Assembly: GCF_001456115.1 (NCBI RefSeq)
Contig: NZ_CP013264.1
Coordinates: 852,001 to 916,000 of the forward strand
Reading direction: 5' to 3'
Length of the DNA stretch: 64,000 bases
From: Sphingobium baderi
GTDB taxonomy: Bacteria > Pseudomonadota > Alphaproteobacteria > Sphingomonadales > Sphingomonadaceae
Shown here: piece after piece, positions 41,816-51,156 of the stretch
How the letters are laid out: each line of letters begins with the position of its first letter
Numbering within the stretch: the first letter of the stretch is position 1
Program-made: the position numbers and the translations under genes
Notes under the pieces: generated by a model
The model's database searches: none
What the model saw: the letters and a program-made list of their open reading frames with translations, nothing else
Told to the model about the DNA's origin: nothing

Positions 41816-44301
41816 TGAGCCTGCGCGAATACCGGAATCGCGCCGCCCACCTGGCCGACTTCCTGCCTTGGGCCGCGCTGGTCGGCGAAGGCGTCGTTCT
41901 CAACAAGGACGGCAGCTTTCAGAGGACCGCCCGTTTCCGCGGTCCCGATCTCGACAGCGCCACGCCGGCCGAGCTGGTCGCGACGAGTGCACGGTTGAAC
42001 AGCGCGCTCCGCCGGCTCGGTTCGGGCTGGGCAATTTTCGTCGAGGCGCAGCGCACACCCGCGCTCGACTATCCCGAGTCCGCGTTCCCCGATCCGGTGT
42101 CGACGCTGGTGGATATGGAGCGCCGCGAACAATTCCGCGAGGAAGGTGCCCACTTCGAGAGCGCCTACTACCTGACGCTGCTGTGGATGCCTCCAGCCGA
42201 GGAAGCCGCGCGTGCCGAAGGCTGGCTCTACGAGGGCCGCTCGACAACCGGCGTAGATCCGTGGGAGCTGCTCAAAGGTTTCACCGATCGCAGCGATCGC
42301 GTGCTGGGACTGGTCGAGGGCTTCGTCCCCGAGGTCCGTTGGCTCGATGATGCCGAGACGCTGACCTATCTGCACAGCACGGTCTCGACGCGGCGCCAGC
42401 GCGTCCGCGTGCCGGAAACCCCGATGCACCTCGACGCGCTTCTCGCCGATGAACCGCTGACCGGCGGGCTCGAACCGAAGCTCGGCGACCATCACCTCCG
42501 CACGCTGACGATCACGGGTTTCCCGAGCGTCACGTTCCCCGGCCTGCTCGACGAGCTGAACCGGCTCGCCTTCGAGTATCGCTGGTCGACCCGTGCGATC
42601 ATGCTCGACAAGACCGACGCGACCAAGCTGCTGACCAAGATCAGGCGGCAATGGTTCGCCAAGCGCAAATCGGTCGCCGCGATCCTCAAGGAAGTGATGA
42701 CCAACGAGGCATCGACGCTGCTCGACAGCGACGCCTCGAACAAGGCTGCCGACGCGGACACCGCCCTGCAGGAGTTGGGCGCCGACTATGCCGGCATGGC
42801 CTATGTCACCGCCAGCGTGACGGTGTGGGACCGCGATCCGGCCATTGCCGCCGAAAAGCTGCGACTGGTGGAGAAGGTCATCCAGGGCCGCGATTTCACC
42901 GTCATTCCCGAGGGCATGAACGCGATCGAGACATGGCTGGGGAGCCTGCCCGGCCACACCTACGCCAATGTCCGCCACCCCCCGATCTCCACCATCAATC
43001 TCGCCCACCTGATCCCCCTGTCAGCGGTGTGGGCGGGGCCGGAACGGGACGAGCACTTCGGCGCTCCCTCCTTGCTTTACGGCAAGACCGAAGGCTCGAC
43101 CCCGTTCCGGTTTTCCCTTCACGTCGGCGATGTCGGCCACACCTTGATCGTCGGGCCGACCGGCGCGGGCAAGTCGGTGCTGCTCGCGCTGATGGCCATG
43201 CAGTTCCGGCGCTATGCCGGCGCACAGGTTTTCGCCTTCGACTTCGGTGGCAGCATCCGCGCCGCCGCGATCGGCATGGGCGGCGACTGGCAGGATCTCG
43301 GCGGCATGTTGGCCGACGAGGCAGAAACCGGCGTCCAGCTACAGCCGCTCGCCCATATCGACGATACCGCCGAACGAGCCTGGGCGGCGGAATGGCTGGC
43401 TGCGATCCTCGCGTCCGAAGGCGTCGCGGTCGATCCGCAGGCCAAGGAGCATATCTGGTCGGCGCTCGGCTCGCTCGCCAGCGCGCCGCCTTCCGAACGC
43501 ACACTGACCGGCCTGGTGGTGCTGTTGCAGAGCCAGCAGCTCAAGCAGGCTATTGCCCCTTACTGCCTCGGCGGACCGTGGGGCCGCCTGCTCGACGCCG
43601 AGGCCGAACGGCTCGGCGAATCGTCGGTGCAAGCGTTCGAGACGGAGGGATTGGTCGGCGCCGGTTCGGCGGCCGCGGTCCTGTCCTATCTGTTCCACCG
43701 AATCGAAGGCCGGCTGGACGGCTCGCCCACGCTCATCATCATCGACGAAGGCTGGCTGGTCCTCGACAGCCCGGATTTCGCAACCCAGCTCCGCGAATGG
43801 CTCAAAACCTTGCGGAAGAAGAACGCCAGTGTCGTGTTCGCGACGCAGAGCCTAGCCGACATCGAGACCAGCTGCATCGCGCCGGCCATCATCGAAAGCT
43901 GCCCGACGCGCATCTTCCTGCCGAACGAGCGCGCTGCCGAACCGCAGATCGCGGCCATCTATGAGCGCTTCGGCCTGAACGCCCGGCAGATCGAAATCCT
44001 CAGCCGGGCAACGCCCAAGCGCGATTATTACTGCCAGTCGCGGCGCGGCAACCGGCTGTTCGAGCTGGGGCTGGGCGAGGTCGCGCTCGCCTTCACCGCC
44101 GCCTCGGCCAAGGCCGACCAGCTCCGCATCGCCGAGATCATCGAAGCCTACGGGCAATCCGCGTTCGCCGCCGAATGGCTGCGGCATCGCGGCTGCGCCT
44201 GGGCGGTCGAGCTTCTTCCCGAACCCCAACCCGATCCGCTGGCCGGCCGCCGGGAAGATACCGGCCAGCTTCCCCTTGCCTTGAAGGACATCGAACCATG
44301 A
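41812..44301 (+). CDS. trbE: TrbE/VirB4 conjugation ATPase
   Basis: An 829-residue VirB4-type ATPase: N-terminal REYRNRAAHLADFLPWAALVGEGVVLNKDGSF, Walker A GPTGAGKS at 448-455, Walker B LIIIDEGWLVLD, and IFLPNERAAE with a late SRRGNRLFELGLGEVALAF element. It energises pilus assembly and transport. It has normal length. Two adjacent ATGs start it, overlapping the trbD stop. Confidence 0.95.
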   Translation: MMSLREYRNRAAHLADFLPWAALVGEGVVLNKDGSFQRTARFRGPDLDSATPAELVATSARLNSALRRLGSGWAIFVEAQRTPALDYPESAFPDPVSTLVDMERREQFREEGAHFESAYYLTLLWMPPAEEAARAEGWLYEGRSTTGVDPWELLKGFTDRSDRVLGLVEGFVPEVRWLDDAETLTYLHSTVSTRRQRVRVPETPMHLDALLADEPLTGGLEPKLGDHHLRTLTITGFPSVTFPGLLDELNRLAFEYRWSTRAIMLDKTDATKLLTKIRRQWFAKRKSVAAILKEVMTNEASTLLDSDASNKAADADTALQELGADYAGMAYVTASVTVWDRDPAIAAEKLRLVEKVIQGRDFTVIPEGMNAIETWLGSLPGHTYANVRHPPISTINLAHLIPLSAVWAGPERDEHFGAPSLLYGKTEGSTPFRFSLHVGDVGHTLIVGPTGAGKSVLLALMAMQFRRYAGAQVFAFDFGGSIRAAAIGMGGDWQDLGGMLADEAETGVQLQPLAHIDDTAERAWAAEWLAAILASEGVAVDPQAKEHIWSALGSLASAPPSERTLTGLVVLLQSQQLKQAIAPYCLGGPWGRLLDAEAERLGESSVQAFETEGLVGAGSAAAVLSYLFHRIEGRLDGSPTLIIIDEGWLVLDSPDFATQLREWLKTLRKKNASVVFATQSLADIETSCIAPAIIESCPTRIFLPNERAAEPQIAAIYERFGLNARQIEILSRATPKRDYYCQSRRGNRLFELGLGEVALAFTAASAKADQLRIAEIIEAYGQSAFAAEWLRHRGCAWAVELLPEPQPDPLAGRREDTGQLPLALKDIEP

Positions 44302-45014
44302 AGCCCTCCATTCTACGCCGCGCCGTGCTGGCCGGCGCTATCGCCACGTCGAGCATGATCGGCATCACTGCCGCGACGCCGGCTCACGCTCAGTTCGGCG
44401 GGATCGTCTATGATCCGACCAACTATGCGCAGAACGTGCTGACCGCCGCCCGGTCGCTCCAGCAGATAAATAACCAGATTCAGCAAATCCAGAACCAGGC
44501 GACCAGCCTCATCAACGAGGCGCGCAACCTCGCTACGCTGCCGTTCAGCTCGCTTCAGCAGTTGCAGCAGCAGGTGCAGCGCACCCAGCAGCTTCTCGGC
44601 GAGGCGCAGCGCATCGCCTACGACGTGCAGAGCGTCCAGCAGGTTTTCGACGGCCGCTACAAGGGCGCGGCGCTCACCGGCACCCACGCGCAGATGGTCG
44701 CCAACGCCAATGCGCGCTGGGAGGATAGCGTCGGCGCGTTCGAGGACGCGCTACGCGTTCAGGCCGGCGTTGTCGGCAACATCGACGGCGCGCGCACGAC
44801 AATGGACGGCCTGGTTTCGTCCAGCCAGTCGGCGACCGGTGCGCTTCAGGCTGCCCAGGCGGGCAATCAGCTTCTCGCGCTGCAATCGCAGCAGCTTGCG
44901 GACCTGACCGCCGCCGTTGCGGCACAGGGGCGGGCGCAGGCGCTGCAATCCGCTCGCCAAGCCGCCGAGGAAGCCGAAGGCCGCGAGCGGTTCCGCCGCT
45001 TCATGGGCAACTGA
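44298..45014 (+). CDS. trbJ: TrbJ
   Basis: A 238-residue periplasmic protein (VirB5-like). Signal peptide to about residue 31 (ATPAHA), then GGIVYDPTNYAQNVLTAARSLQQINNQIQQIQNQATSLINEARNLATLP, a Gln-rich coiled coil. The C-terminus EAEGRERFRRFMGN is nearly the same as the end of the small protein at 49822-50130. Overlaps trbE by 4 bp. Confidence 0.9.
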   Translation: MKPSILRRAVLAGAIATSSMIGITAATPAHAQFGGIVYDPTNYAQNVLTAARSLQQINNQIQQIQNQATSLINEARNLATLPFSSLQQLQQQVQRTQQLLGEAQRIAYDVQSVQQVFDGRYKGAALTGTHAQMVANANARWEDSVGAFEDALRVQAGVVGNIDGARTTMDGLVSSSQSATGALQAAQAGNQLLALQSQQLADLTAAVAAQGRAQALQSARQAAEEAEGRERFRRFMGN

Positions 45015-45022
45015 GACGCCCG

Positions 45023-45325
45023 ATGTCGCGCACGGCGAAGATCGCAGGGGTAGCGGCGCTGGCCGGGTTGATGATGACGGTGGCGATTGTCGCCGCCGTT
45101 CAGCCCGATGAGCCTGCACCCGCGCCTCCGCTCCTCCTGCCGGTGGACGAAGGCCAAGCTAGGGTCGCTCGCGAGCTGGACCGCTGCGCCACGCTTACCA
45201 TGCCGGATAGCGGCTGCGAGGCGGCCTGGGCCGCCAATCGCCGCCGCTTCTTCCGCCAGGAAGAGTCCGCGCCCGAGACGGAGCGCGGCAGCGACATGGC
45301 GCCGGATGAAGGCGCCACACCATGA
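45023..45325 (+). CDS. TrbK-alt type putative entry exclusion protein
   Basis: A 100-residue membrane-anchored protein (AGVAALAGLMMTVAIVAAV), with CATLTMPDSGCEAAWAANRRRFF, the motif of the TrbK-alt family. It should reduce redundant uptake by cells that carry the element. It lies between trbJ and trbL as usual. Confidence 0.8.
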   Translation: MSRTAKIAGVAALAGLMMTVAIVAAVQPDEPAPAPPLLLPVDEGQARVARELDRCATLTMPDSGCEAAWAANRRRFFRQEESAPETERGSDMAPDEGATP

Positions 45326-46686
45326 ACGACACCGGCGTCATCGACACCTTCCTCAATGTCTTCACCAGCTACATTGACAGCGGGTTCGGGCTGCTCGGCG
45401 GCGAGGTTGCATTTCTCTCGACCACGCTGATCGCCATCGACGTAACGCTGGCTGGCTTGTTCTGGGCCTGGGGGGCGGATGAGGATGTGCTTCAGCGCCT
45501 CGTCAAGAAGACGCTCTATATCGGCACCTTCGCCTTCATCATCGGCAACTTCTCAGGTCTGGCCACCATCGTTTTCGAGAGCTTCGCCGGCCTGGGCCTC
45601 CAGGCCAGCGGCGGCGCGATGTCGATCGCTGATTTCATGAAGCCCGGCACGATCGCTGCGACCGGGCTTCAGGCCGGCAAGCCGCTGCTCGATGCGGCGG
45701 GGCAATTCTCCAGCCTTTGGGCCTTCTTCGCCAACGCCGCGCTGATCCTCGTGCTGCTGATCGCTTGGCTGATCGTCGTGCTCGCATTCTTCATCATCGC
45801 CGTGCAGGTCTTCATCACCCTTATCGAGTTCAAGCTGGTGACTCTGGCCGGGTTCGTCCTGCTGCCCTTCGCCTTCTTCAACAAGACCGCCTTCATGGCC
45901 GAGAAGGTGCTGGGCCATGTCGTCTCGACCGGCATCAAGGTGCTGGTGCTCGCGGTCATTACCGGCATCGGCACGACGCTGTTCAGCCAGTTCACCACCG
46001 CCGGCCTTGGCGCCGAACCCGACATCAATCAGGTCATGGCGATTGCGCTGGCCGCGCTGTCGCTGCTGGGCCTCGCGATCTTCGGTCCCGGCATTGCCAA
46101 TGGCATCGTCTCGGGTGGCCCGCAGCTTGGCGCCGGTGCGGCGGCCGGGACCGCGCTCGCAGCGGGTGGCGCTTTGATCGGCGGCGCGGCCGCAGCTCGG
46201 CATGGCGTGGGGGCGGCCGGCAGGATGACCGGAGCCGCCGCGCGTGGCGGCGCTCAAATGGCGGGCGGCGCGACCAGCGCCTACAGCCTCGGTTCGTTCG
46301 GCAAGAGCGGCCCCGGCGCTGTCGCGGGCGGCGTGGCCGCGGTCGGTCAGGCGGCGGCGGGGAGCGCGGCGAACGCTGTCCTCTCGCCGCTGCGTAAGGC
46401 GGCCGCCAAGGGCGGCGAGGCGATGAAGTCCAACTTCCGCTTGGGCGCACGCGCCGGGTTTACAGCCACCGGCGGTACGATCACCGGCGGACCCGCGCCC
46501 GCCACCCCGGCCGCCGCGACCGTTGGCGCTGCCGTATCGGCCGGCTCGTCCGCCCAACCTGGTTGGGCGGCTGCGATGAAGCGCCGCCAGTCAATGACCC
46601 ACGGCGCCACCGTTCTCGCGCACACGATGAAGGCCGGCGACAGCCACGGCGGCGGCGCCGGTCCCGACATCAAAGAGAAGGACTGA
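45322..46686 (+). CDS. trbL: TrbL/VirB6
   Basis: A 454-residue polytopic protein with five to seven membrane helices in the first 280 residues (DTFLNVFTSYIDSGFGLLGGEVAFLSTTLIAIDVTLAGLFWAWG ... FKLVTLAGFVLLPFAFFNKTAFMAEKVLGHV) and a long Gly/Ala-rich C-terminal tail. Part of the inner-membrane channel. Overlaps the TrbK-alt gene by 4 bp. Confidence 0.93.
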   Translation: MNDTGVIDTFLNVFTSYIDSGFGLLGGEVAFLSTTLIAIDVTLAGLFWAWGADEDVLQRLVKKTLYIGTFAFIIGNFSGLATIVFESFAGLGLQASGGAMSIADFMKPGTIAATGLQAGKPLLDAAGQFSSLWAFFANAALILVLLIAWLIVVLAFFIIAVQVFITLIEFKLVTLAGFVLLPFAFFNKTAFMAEKVLGHVVSTGIKVLVLAVITGIGTTLFSQFTTAGLGAEPDINQVMAIALAALSLLGLAIFGPGIANGIVSGGPQLGAGAAAGTALAAGGALIGGAAAARHGVGAAGRMTGAAARGGAQMAGGATSAYSLGSFGKSGPGAVAGGVAAVGQAAAGSAANAVLSPLRKAAAKGGEAMKSNFRLGARAGFTATGGTITGGPAPATPAAATVGAAVSAGSSAQPGWAAAMKRRQSMTHGATVLAHTMKAGDSHGGGAGPDIKEKD

Positions 46687-46692
46687 CCCTCC

Positions 46693-47376
46693 ATGTTCCA
46701 ACGTCCCACCATCCGCTATGGCCAGACCCCCGAACCCACGACGCCCTATCAGCGAGCCGCCCAGGTGTGGGACGACCGCATCGGCGCCGCGCGCGTCCAG
46801 GCGAAGAACTGGCGGCTCGCCTTCTTCGGCGCGCTCACCCTGTCCAGTGGCCTCTCCGCCGGACTCGTCTGGCAGTCCGCGCGCGGGCATATCGTGCCCT
46901 GGGTGGTTCAGGTCGATCGGCTGGGCGAGGCCCAGGCCGTCGCGCCGGCCGAAACCGGCTATCGTCCGACCGATCCGCAGATCGCGTTCCACCTCGCCCG
47001 CTTCATCGAGCAGGTCCGCGCGATCCCGGCCGATCCGGTGATCGTCCGTCAGAACTGGCTCCGGGCCTACGACTTCACCACCGACAAGGGCGCGCTGGCG
47101 CTCAACGACTACGCGCGCGCCAATGACCCGTTCGCCAATGTCGGCCGGGTGCAGGTCGCGGTGGACGTGTCGAGCGTCATCCGGGCCTCGCCCGACAGCT
47201 TCCGGGTGGCCTGGACCGAGCGCCGCTATCAGGACGGCAACCTCACCGCCACCGAACGCTGGTCGGCCATTCTCACCATCGTCGTGCAACCGCCGCGCAC
47301 GCCCGATGCGCTGCGCAAGAACCCGCTCGGCGTCTTCGTCAACGCCCTCAACTGGTCAAAGGAGCTGTCGCAATGA
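46693..47376 (+). CDS. trbF: TrbF/VirB8
   Basis: A 227-residue protein with one N-terminal helix (WRLAFFGALTLSSGLSAGLVW) and a periplasmic VirB8 domain (PWVVQVDRLGEAQAV ... FIEQVRAIPADPVIVRQNWLRAYDFTTDKGALALNDYAR). It links the inner-membrane complex to the core. Six bases follow trbL; stop overlaps trbG. Confidence 0.95.
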   Translation: MFQRPTIRYGQTPEPTTPYQRAAQVWDDRIGAARVQAKNWRLAFFGALTLSSGLSAGLVWQSARGHIVPWVVQVDRLGEAQAVAPAETGYRPTDPQIAFHLARFIEQVRAIPADPVIVRQNWLRAYDFTTDKGALALNDYARANDPFANVGRVQVAVDVSSVIRASPDSFRVAWTERRYQDGNLTATERWSAILTIVVQPPRTPDALRKNPLGVFVNALNWSKELSQ

Positions 47377-48383
47377 CGCTTTTCCATCGCTCCGCTTCGG
47401 CGGTCCTGCTTGTCTCCGCAACCGCGCTCGCCGGCTGCGCCACCACATCGGCGAAGCCGCCCGCCATCGCTTACGACGATCCACCGGCGGGGATCGCAAC
47501 GACACTCGCGCCGGAACCCCCGCGCGCCGTCGAAGTGGTGACGATCCCCGAACCGCTGCCGCTCCCCGGCCAATTGAAGCCGGTCGCGGACAGCGCGCCG
47601 CCTTCCGAGCCTGCCGATCCGCGCCGCCGTGTCGGCGCGGCCAATGCCGCTGCGCGTATGCAGCCCGTCCGAGACGGCTTCCTCAACGCGATCCAGCAAT
47701 ATCCCTGGACGCAGGGCGCGCTCTATCAGGTCTATACCGCCCCCGGCCAGGTGACAGACATCGCCTTGCAGAAGGGCGAGCAGCTTGTCGGGCCGGGGCC
47801 GGTCGCGGCCGGCGATACCGTGCGCTGGATCATCGGCGACACGGTGAGCGGCAGCGGTCCCGCGGCGCGCGTGCATATCCTCGTGAAGCCGACGCGACCG
47901 GACATCGCGACCAACCTTGTCATCAATACCGATCGCCGCACCTATCATCTGGAGCTGCGCGCGACGGCTTCGACCTACATGGCGTCGGTTTCGTGGACCT
48001 ACCCGCATGACGCGCTGATCGCCTTGCAGGGACGCAACGCGGCGGCGGCATCGGCCGCGCCGGTGGCGAGCGGCGTGGACGTGTCCGCGCTCAATTTCCG
48101 TTACCGGATCGAGGGCGACCGCGTTCCGTGGAAGCCGGTTCGCGCCTTCGACGATTCCGCCCAGGTCTTCATCGAGTTTCCGGGCGGGATCGCGCAGGGC
48201 GAGATGCCGCCGTTGTTCGTGACCGGCGCGGCCGGCGGTGCCGAACTGGTCAATTTTCGCGTGCAGGGCCGCTACATGGTGGTCGATCGCCTGTTCGCCG
48301 CCGCCGAGCTCCGCTTGGGCGACCGACGCAGCGAGCAGCGCGTCCGCATCGTGCGCGACGACGGACGGGAGCGGCGGCCGTGA
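47373..48383 (+). CDS. trbG: TrbG/VirB9
   Basis: A 336-residue protein with a lipoprotein signal (lipobox LAGC, Cys22), a Pro-rich linker, then a VirB9 domain (QQYPWTQGALYQVYTAPGQVTDIALQKGEQLVG ... NLVINTDRRTYHLELRAT and FRYRIEGDRVPWKPVRAFDDSAQVFIEFP). Outer membrane core component. Confidence 0.95.
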   Translation: MTLFHRSASAVLLVSATALAGCATTSAKPPAIAYDDPPAGIATTLAPEPPRAVEVVTIPEPLPLPGQLKPVADSAPPSEPADPRRRVGAANAAARMQPVRDGFLNAIQQYPWTQGALYQVYTAPGQVTDIALQKGEQLVGPGPVAAGDTVRWIIGDTVSGSGPAARVHILVKPTRPDIATNLVINTDRRTYHLELRATASTYMASVSWTYPHDALIALQGRNAAAASAAPVASGVDVSALNFRYRIEGDRVPWKPVRAFDDSAQVFIEFPGGIAQGEMPPLFVTGAAGGAELVNFRVQGRYMVVDRLFAAAELRLGDRRSEQRVRIVRDDGRERRP

Positions 48384-49585
48384 ACGATCCCATCGATAGT
48401 GCTCCGCCCGAACCGCTGGCGCCGCGTTCCGATCCCCAAGCCTTTCAGCTTCGCCGCGATCCCCCGCGCGTCATGCGTCTTTCGCGCAAAGCGCTGGCCA
48501 TGATGGGCATCGCCGCCGGTCTCGGGATCGGCGGCTCGCTGATCTATGCGCTCAGGCCGGCAGGCGAGAAGGAAGCGAAGGAACTCTACAGCACCGACAG
48601 CCGCGCCACGTCCGAGACCATCACCTCTGGACCAAGGGACTATGCCGAGGCGCCGAAGCTCGGGCCGCCGCTCCCCGGCGACCTCGGCGGTCCCATCGTC
48701 TCCGCCCAGCGGCGCGGCGAGAATGTCCCGGTGCCTCCGGTCGGTGCGCAGCCCGATGCGCGTGCCCAGGCCGCGGAAGCCGCCCGCCAGCGCGCGCAGC
48801 AAGAGCGCGACGCGGCGCGCATGAGCGGCGTGTTCCTCGGCGGGAACGCTGGCAATATCGGAACGGCGCCAGCGTCTTCGCTGGTCCTGCCAGAGCAAGC
48901 CGCGCCGCAACCGCAGCCGGCGAGCGCCGCTCAGAACGATCAGGCCGCCAAGCAGGCCTTCATGGCGCAGGCGTCGAACCAGCGCACTGTGAGCGTCCAG
49001 CGCCTGACCCCGCCCACGTCGCCCAACATCGTTCAGGCCGGCAGCATCATCCCGGCCGCGCTCATCACCGGCATCCGGTCGGACCTTCCCGGCCAGATCA
49101 CGGCGCAGGTGACGCAGAATGTCTATGACAGCCCCACGGGTCGTATCCTTCTCATCCCGCAGGGCGCGCGGCTGATCGGCGAGTATGATAGCGAGATCGC
49201 CGCCGGGCAGACCCGCGTGCTGCTGGCTTGGGACCGGCTCATCATGCCGGATGGCCGCTCGATCGTTCTCGAGCGTCAGCCTGGCGCGGACGGAGCCGGC
49301 TTTGCGGGCCTACAGGATCGAGTGAACCAGCATTGGGGCAATCTGTTCAAGGCGGCGGCCATCTCGACATTGCTCGGCATGGGCGCCGAGCTGGGCGCCG
49401 ACAGCGAGGACGATCTAACCCGCGCGCTGCGGCGTGGATCGCAGGACACCATCAATCAGACCGGCCAGCAGATCGTACGTCGACAACTCAATGTGCAGCC
49501 GACGCTCACCATCCGGCCGGGGCACCCCTTGCGCGTGATCATTACACGCGATCTGGTGCTCGAACCCATCGGAGCGATGCGATGA
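48380..49585 (+). CDS. trbI: TrbI/VirB10
   Basis: A 401-residue VirB10-like protein: GTG start, one membrane helix near residue 40-55, a Pro/Gln-rich periplasmic linker, then VQAGSIIPAALITGIRSDLPGQITAQVTQNVYDSPTGRILLIPQGARLIGEYDSEIAAGQTRVLLAWDRLIMPDG and GHPLRVIITRDLVL. It spans both membranes and energises the core. Confidence 0.95.
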   Translation: MNDPIDSAPPEPLAPRSDPQAFQLRRDPPRVMRLSRKALAMMGIAAGLGIGGSLIYALRPAGEKEAKELYSTDSRATSETITSGPRDYAEAPKLGPPLPGDLGGPIVSAQRRGENVPVPPVGAQPDARAQAAEAARQRAQQERDAARMSGVFLGGNAGNIGTAPASSLVLPEQAAPQPQPASAAQNDQAAKQAFMAQASNQRTVSVQRLTPPTSPNIVQAGSIIPAALITGIRSDLPGQITAQVTQNVYDSPTGRILLIPQGARLIGEYDSEIAAGQTRVLLAWDRLIMPDGRSIVLERQPGADGAGFAGLQDRVNQHWGNLFKAAAISTLLGMGAELGADSEDDLTRALRRGSQDTINQTGQQIVRRQLNVQPTLTIRPGHPLRVIITRDLVLEPIGAMR

Positions 49586-49803
49586 CGAAACTGAAGCTCG
49601 GGCCGCTGGCCGACGACCGTCCGGTCAAACTCTCCGTGGAGCTGCCCGCGCCGGTTCACCGTGATCTCGTCGCCTACGCTGCGGCGCTCGCCGCCGAGAC
49701 CGGGGCAGCCCCGGTCCTGCCCGAGAAACTGATAGCGCCCATGCTCACCCGGTTCATGGAAACCGACCGGGCCTTCCGCCGACGCCGCGCGCAGGAGACG
49801 TGA
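49582..49803 (+). CDS. DUF2274 family protein
   Basis: A 73-residue protein (KLKLGPLADDRPVKLSVELPAPVHRDLVAYAAALAAETG ... LIAPMLTRFMETDRAF), the DUF2274 family that regularly closes trb operons in alphaproteobacterial ICEs. The fold suggests a ribbon-helix-helix DNA binder. Overlaps trbI by 4 bp. Confidence 0.88.
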   Translation: MTKLKLGPLADDRPVKLSVELPAPVHRDLVAYAAALAAETGAAPVLPEKLIAPMLTRFMETDRAFRRRRAQET

Positions 49804-49821
49804 AGGCGTGTTCGCCTGCGT

Positions 49822-50130
49822 TCAGTTTCCCATGAACCGCTTGAAACGATCCCGACCTTCCGCCTCGACGACGGCCTGCTCAGCGTTGGCGCATTCGTCG
49901 CCCCTTACTGAGCCTTCCGCGCATTGCGTTACGACCTGTCGCGCCTCGTCGAGATGCACTGCGAAATACTGTGTTCCGCGCGGTGCGGCTGGCGCCACCG
50001 CTGCGGCGGGCGGACTCGTGGCAGTTGCCGTTGGACCGACCGGCACGATCACCGGGCGCAGCACGAAGCCAGCCCCAAACCCGAGGGTCAGCGTGACCAG
50101 CACGATGATGAGCGTCCTGCCACGCGTCAT
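49822..50130 (-). CDS. TrbK-like small membrane protein
   Basis: A 102-residue protein with one N-terminal membrane helix (LIIVLVTLTLGFGAGFVLRPV) and a periplasmic part with two Cys (VVTQCAEGSVRGDECANAEQAV). It ends EAEGRDRFKRFMGN, a tail almost identical to that of TrbJ, and resembles small entry-exclusion proteins. It is translated with the LysR gene (4-bp overlap), opposite to the trb operon. Confidence 0.6.
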   Translation of the reverse strand: MTRGRTLIIVLVTLTLGFGAGFVLRPVIVPVGPTATATSPPAAAVAPAAPRGTQYFAVHLDEARQVVTQCAEGSVRGDECANAEQAVVEAEGRDRFKRFMGN

Positions 50131-51074
50131 GACGGTTCCTTTCCCGATTGCTCTGTCGATGGGTGCGGCCCCGGCATAGGTGGCAGAGAATAGCGGACGG
50201 CCACGAAATCGAGGAAGCGCCGCAGCACGGCGTTCTCATTGTCCTCCCGCCAATAACCCGAGAATCCGACCCGCATATGCCCGTTGGTCTCGTGGACCTC
50301 CCGGAATGCCACTCCCGGAACCTGGATGCCGAGTGCGGATTCCACGACGATTGAGAGGCGCCCGCCGAGTGCAATAGCGCTGAGTACCGTGTCGCGTCCG
50401 ATGTCGTCCATGTCGATCTCTGGCGTGTAACCGGGCATTCCAAGCTTGCCCACGAGCATGTTGCGTGTCTCCAGGCCGGGATCTCGTTCGGTCAGCAGGA
50501 AGCGTTCGCCGGTCAGGTCGGTCCAGTGGATGCGTTCGCGCTCGGTTAGCGGATGACTTTCTGGCATCGCTACCAGGATGCGCTCGCTCCATAACGGCCG
50601 ACTCGTGAGGCCCGGGTAGGGTGCCTCGCCGATCATGATCGCGATGTCGAGCAGGCCGCTTTCGATTCCCGCCAATAGCATCTCGCGGTCCCGCTCGAAT
50701 GCGCGCAGTTTCACCTCCGGATAGCGCTCGTCGAACTCGCTGAGGGTCGCGTGCAGGTTGCCGGCAGAGCAAGAGGTGTAGAAGCCTATTGCCAGCCTGC
50801 CGACATGACCGTTTTGCGTGGCGCGCACCCAAGCGTTCAATTCCTCGAATTCTCGCACGATGCGTCGCGCCGTCCGCAGATAGGCCCCTCCGTTGTGAGT
50901 TAGGGTCGCGCCGCGCGTACCACGATCAAACAGCGCCATACCCAGCCGTTTTTCGACTTCGATGATGTGCCGGCTGAGCGTCGCCTGCTTGATATTCATA
51001 CTGCGCGCCGCCCGGCTGAAGCTGCCAGCCTCGGCCGCTGCGATCAGATAGCGAAGCTGGCGCAATTCGATCAT
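50127..51074 (-). CDS. LysR family transcriptional regulator
   Basis: A 315-residue LysR: HTH MIELRQLRYLIAAAEAGSFSRAARSMNIKQATLSRHIIEVEKRLGMALFDRG and a periplasmic-binding-like effector domain (GRLAIGFYTSCSAGNLHATLSEFDERYPEVKLRAFERDR). LysR genes directly after DUF2274 are frequent in this element type, so control of transfer is as likely as control of the siderophore genes, which begin 82 bases upstream on the same strand. Confidence 0.9.
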   Translation of the reverse strand: MIELRQLRYLIAAAEAGSFSRAARSMNIKQATLSRHIIEVEKRLGMALFDRGTRGATLTHNGGAYLRTARRIVREFEELNAWVRATQNGHVGRLAIGFYTSCSAGNLHATLSEFDERYPEVKLRAFERDREMLLAGIESGLLDIAIMIGEAPYPGLTSRPLWSERILVAMPESHPLTERERIHWTDLTGERFLLTERDPGLETRNMLVGKLGMPGYTPEIDMDDIGRDTVLSAIALGGRLSIVVESALGIQVPGVAFREVHETNGHMRVGFSGYWREDNENAVLRRFLDFVAVRYSLPPMPGPHPSTEQSGKEPS

Positions 51075-51156
51075 AGGTGTTTCAGCGAAGCAGCCGACAA
51101 GCTCGCGGAAAGCTTACAGAGTTGGCTCACCCGCCGGCCCCCTGATCGAAGGGTTA

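Noticed and set aside
41791..43008. A 405-residue frame opposite trbE
   Set aside because: Antisense shadow of an intact VirB4 gene.
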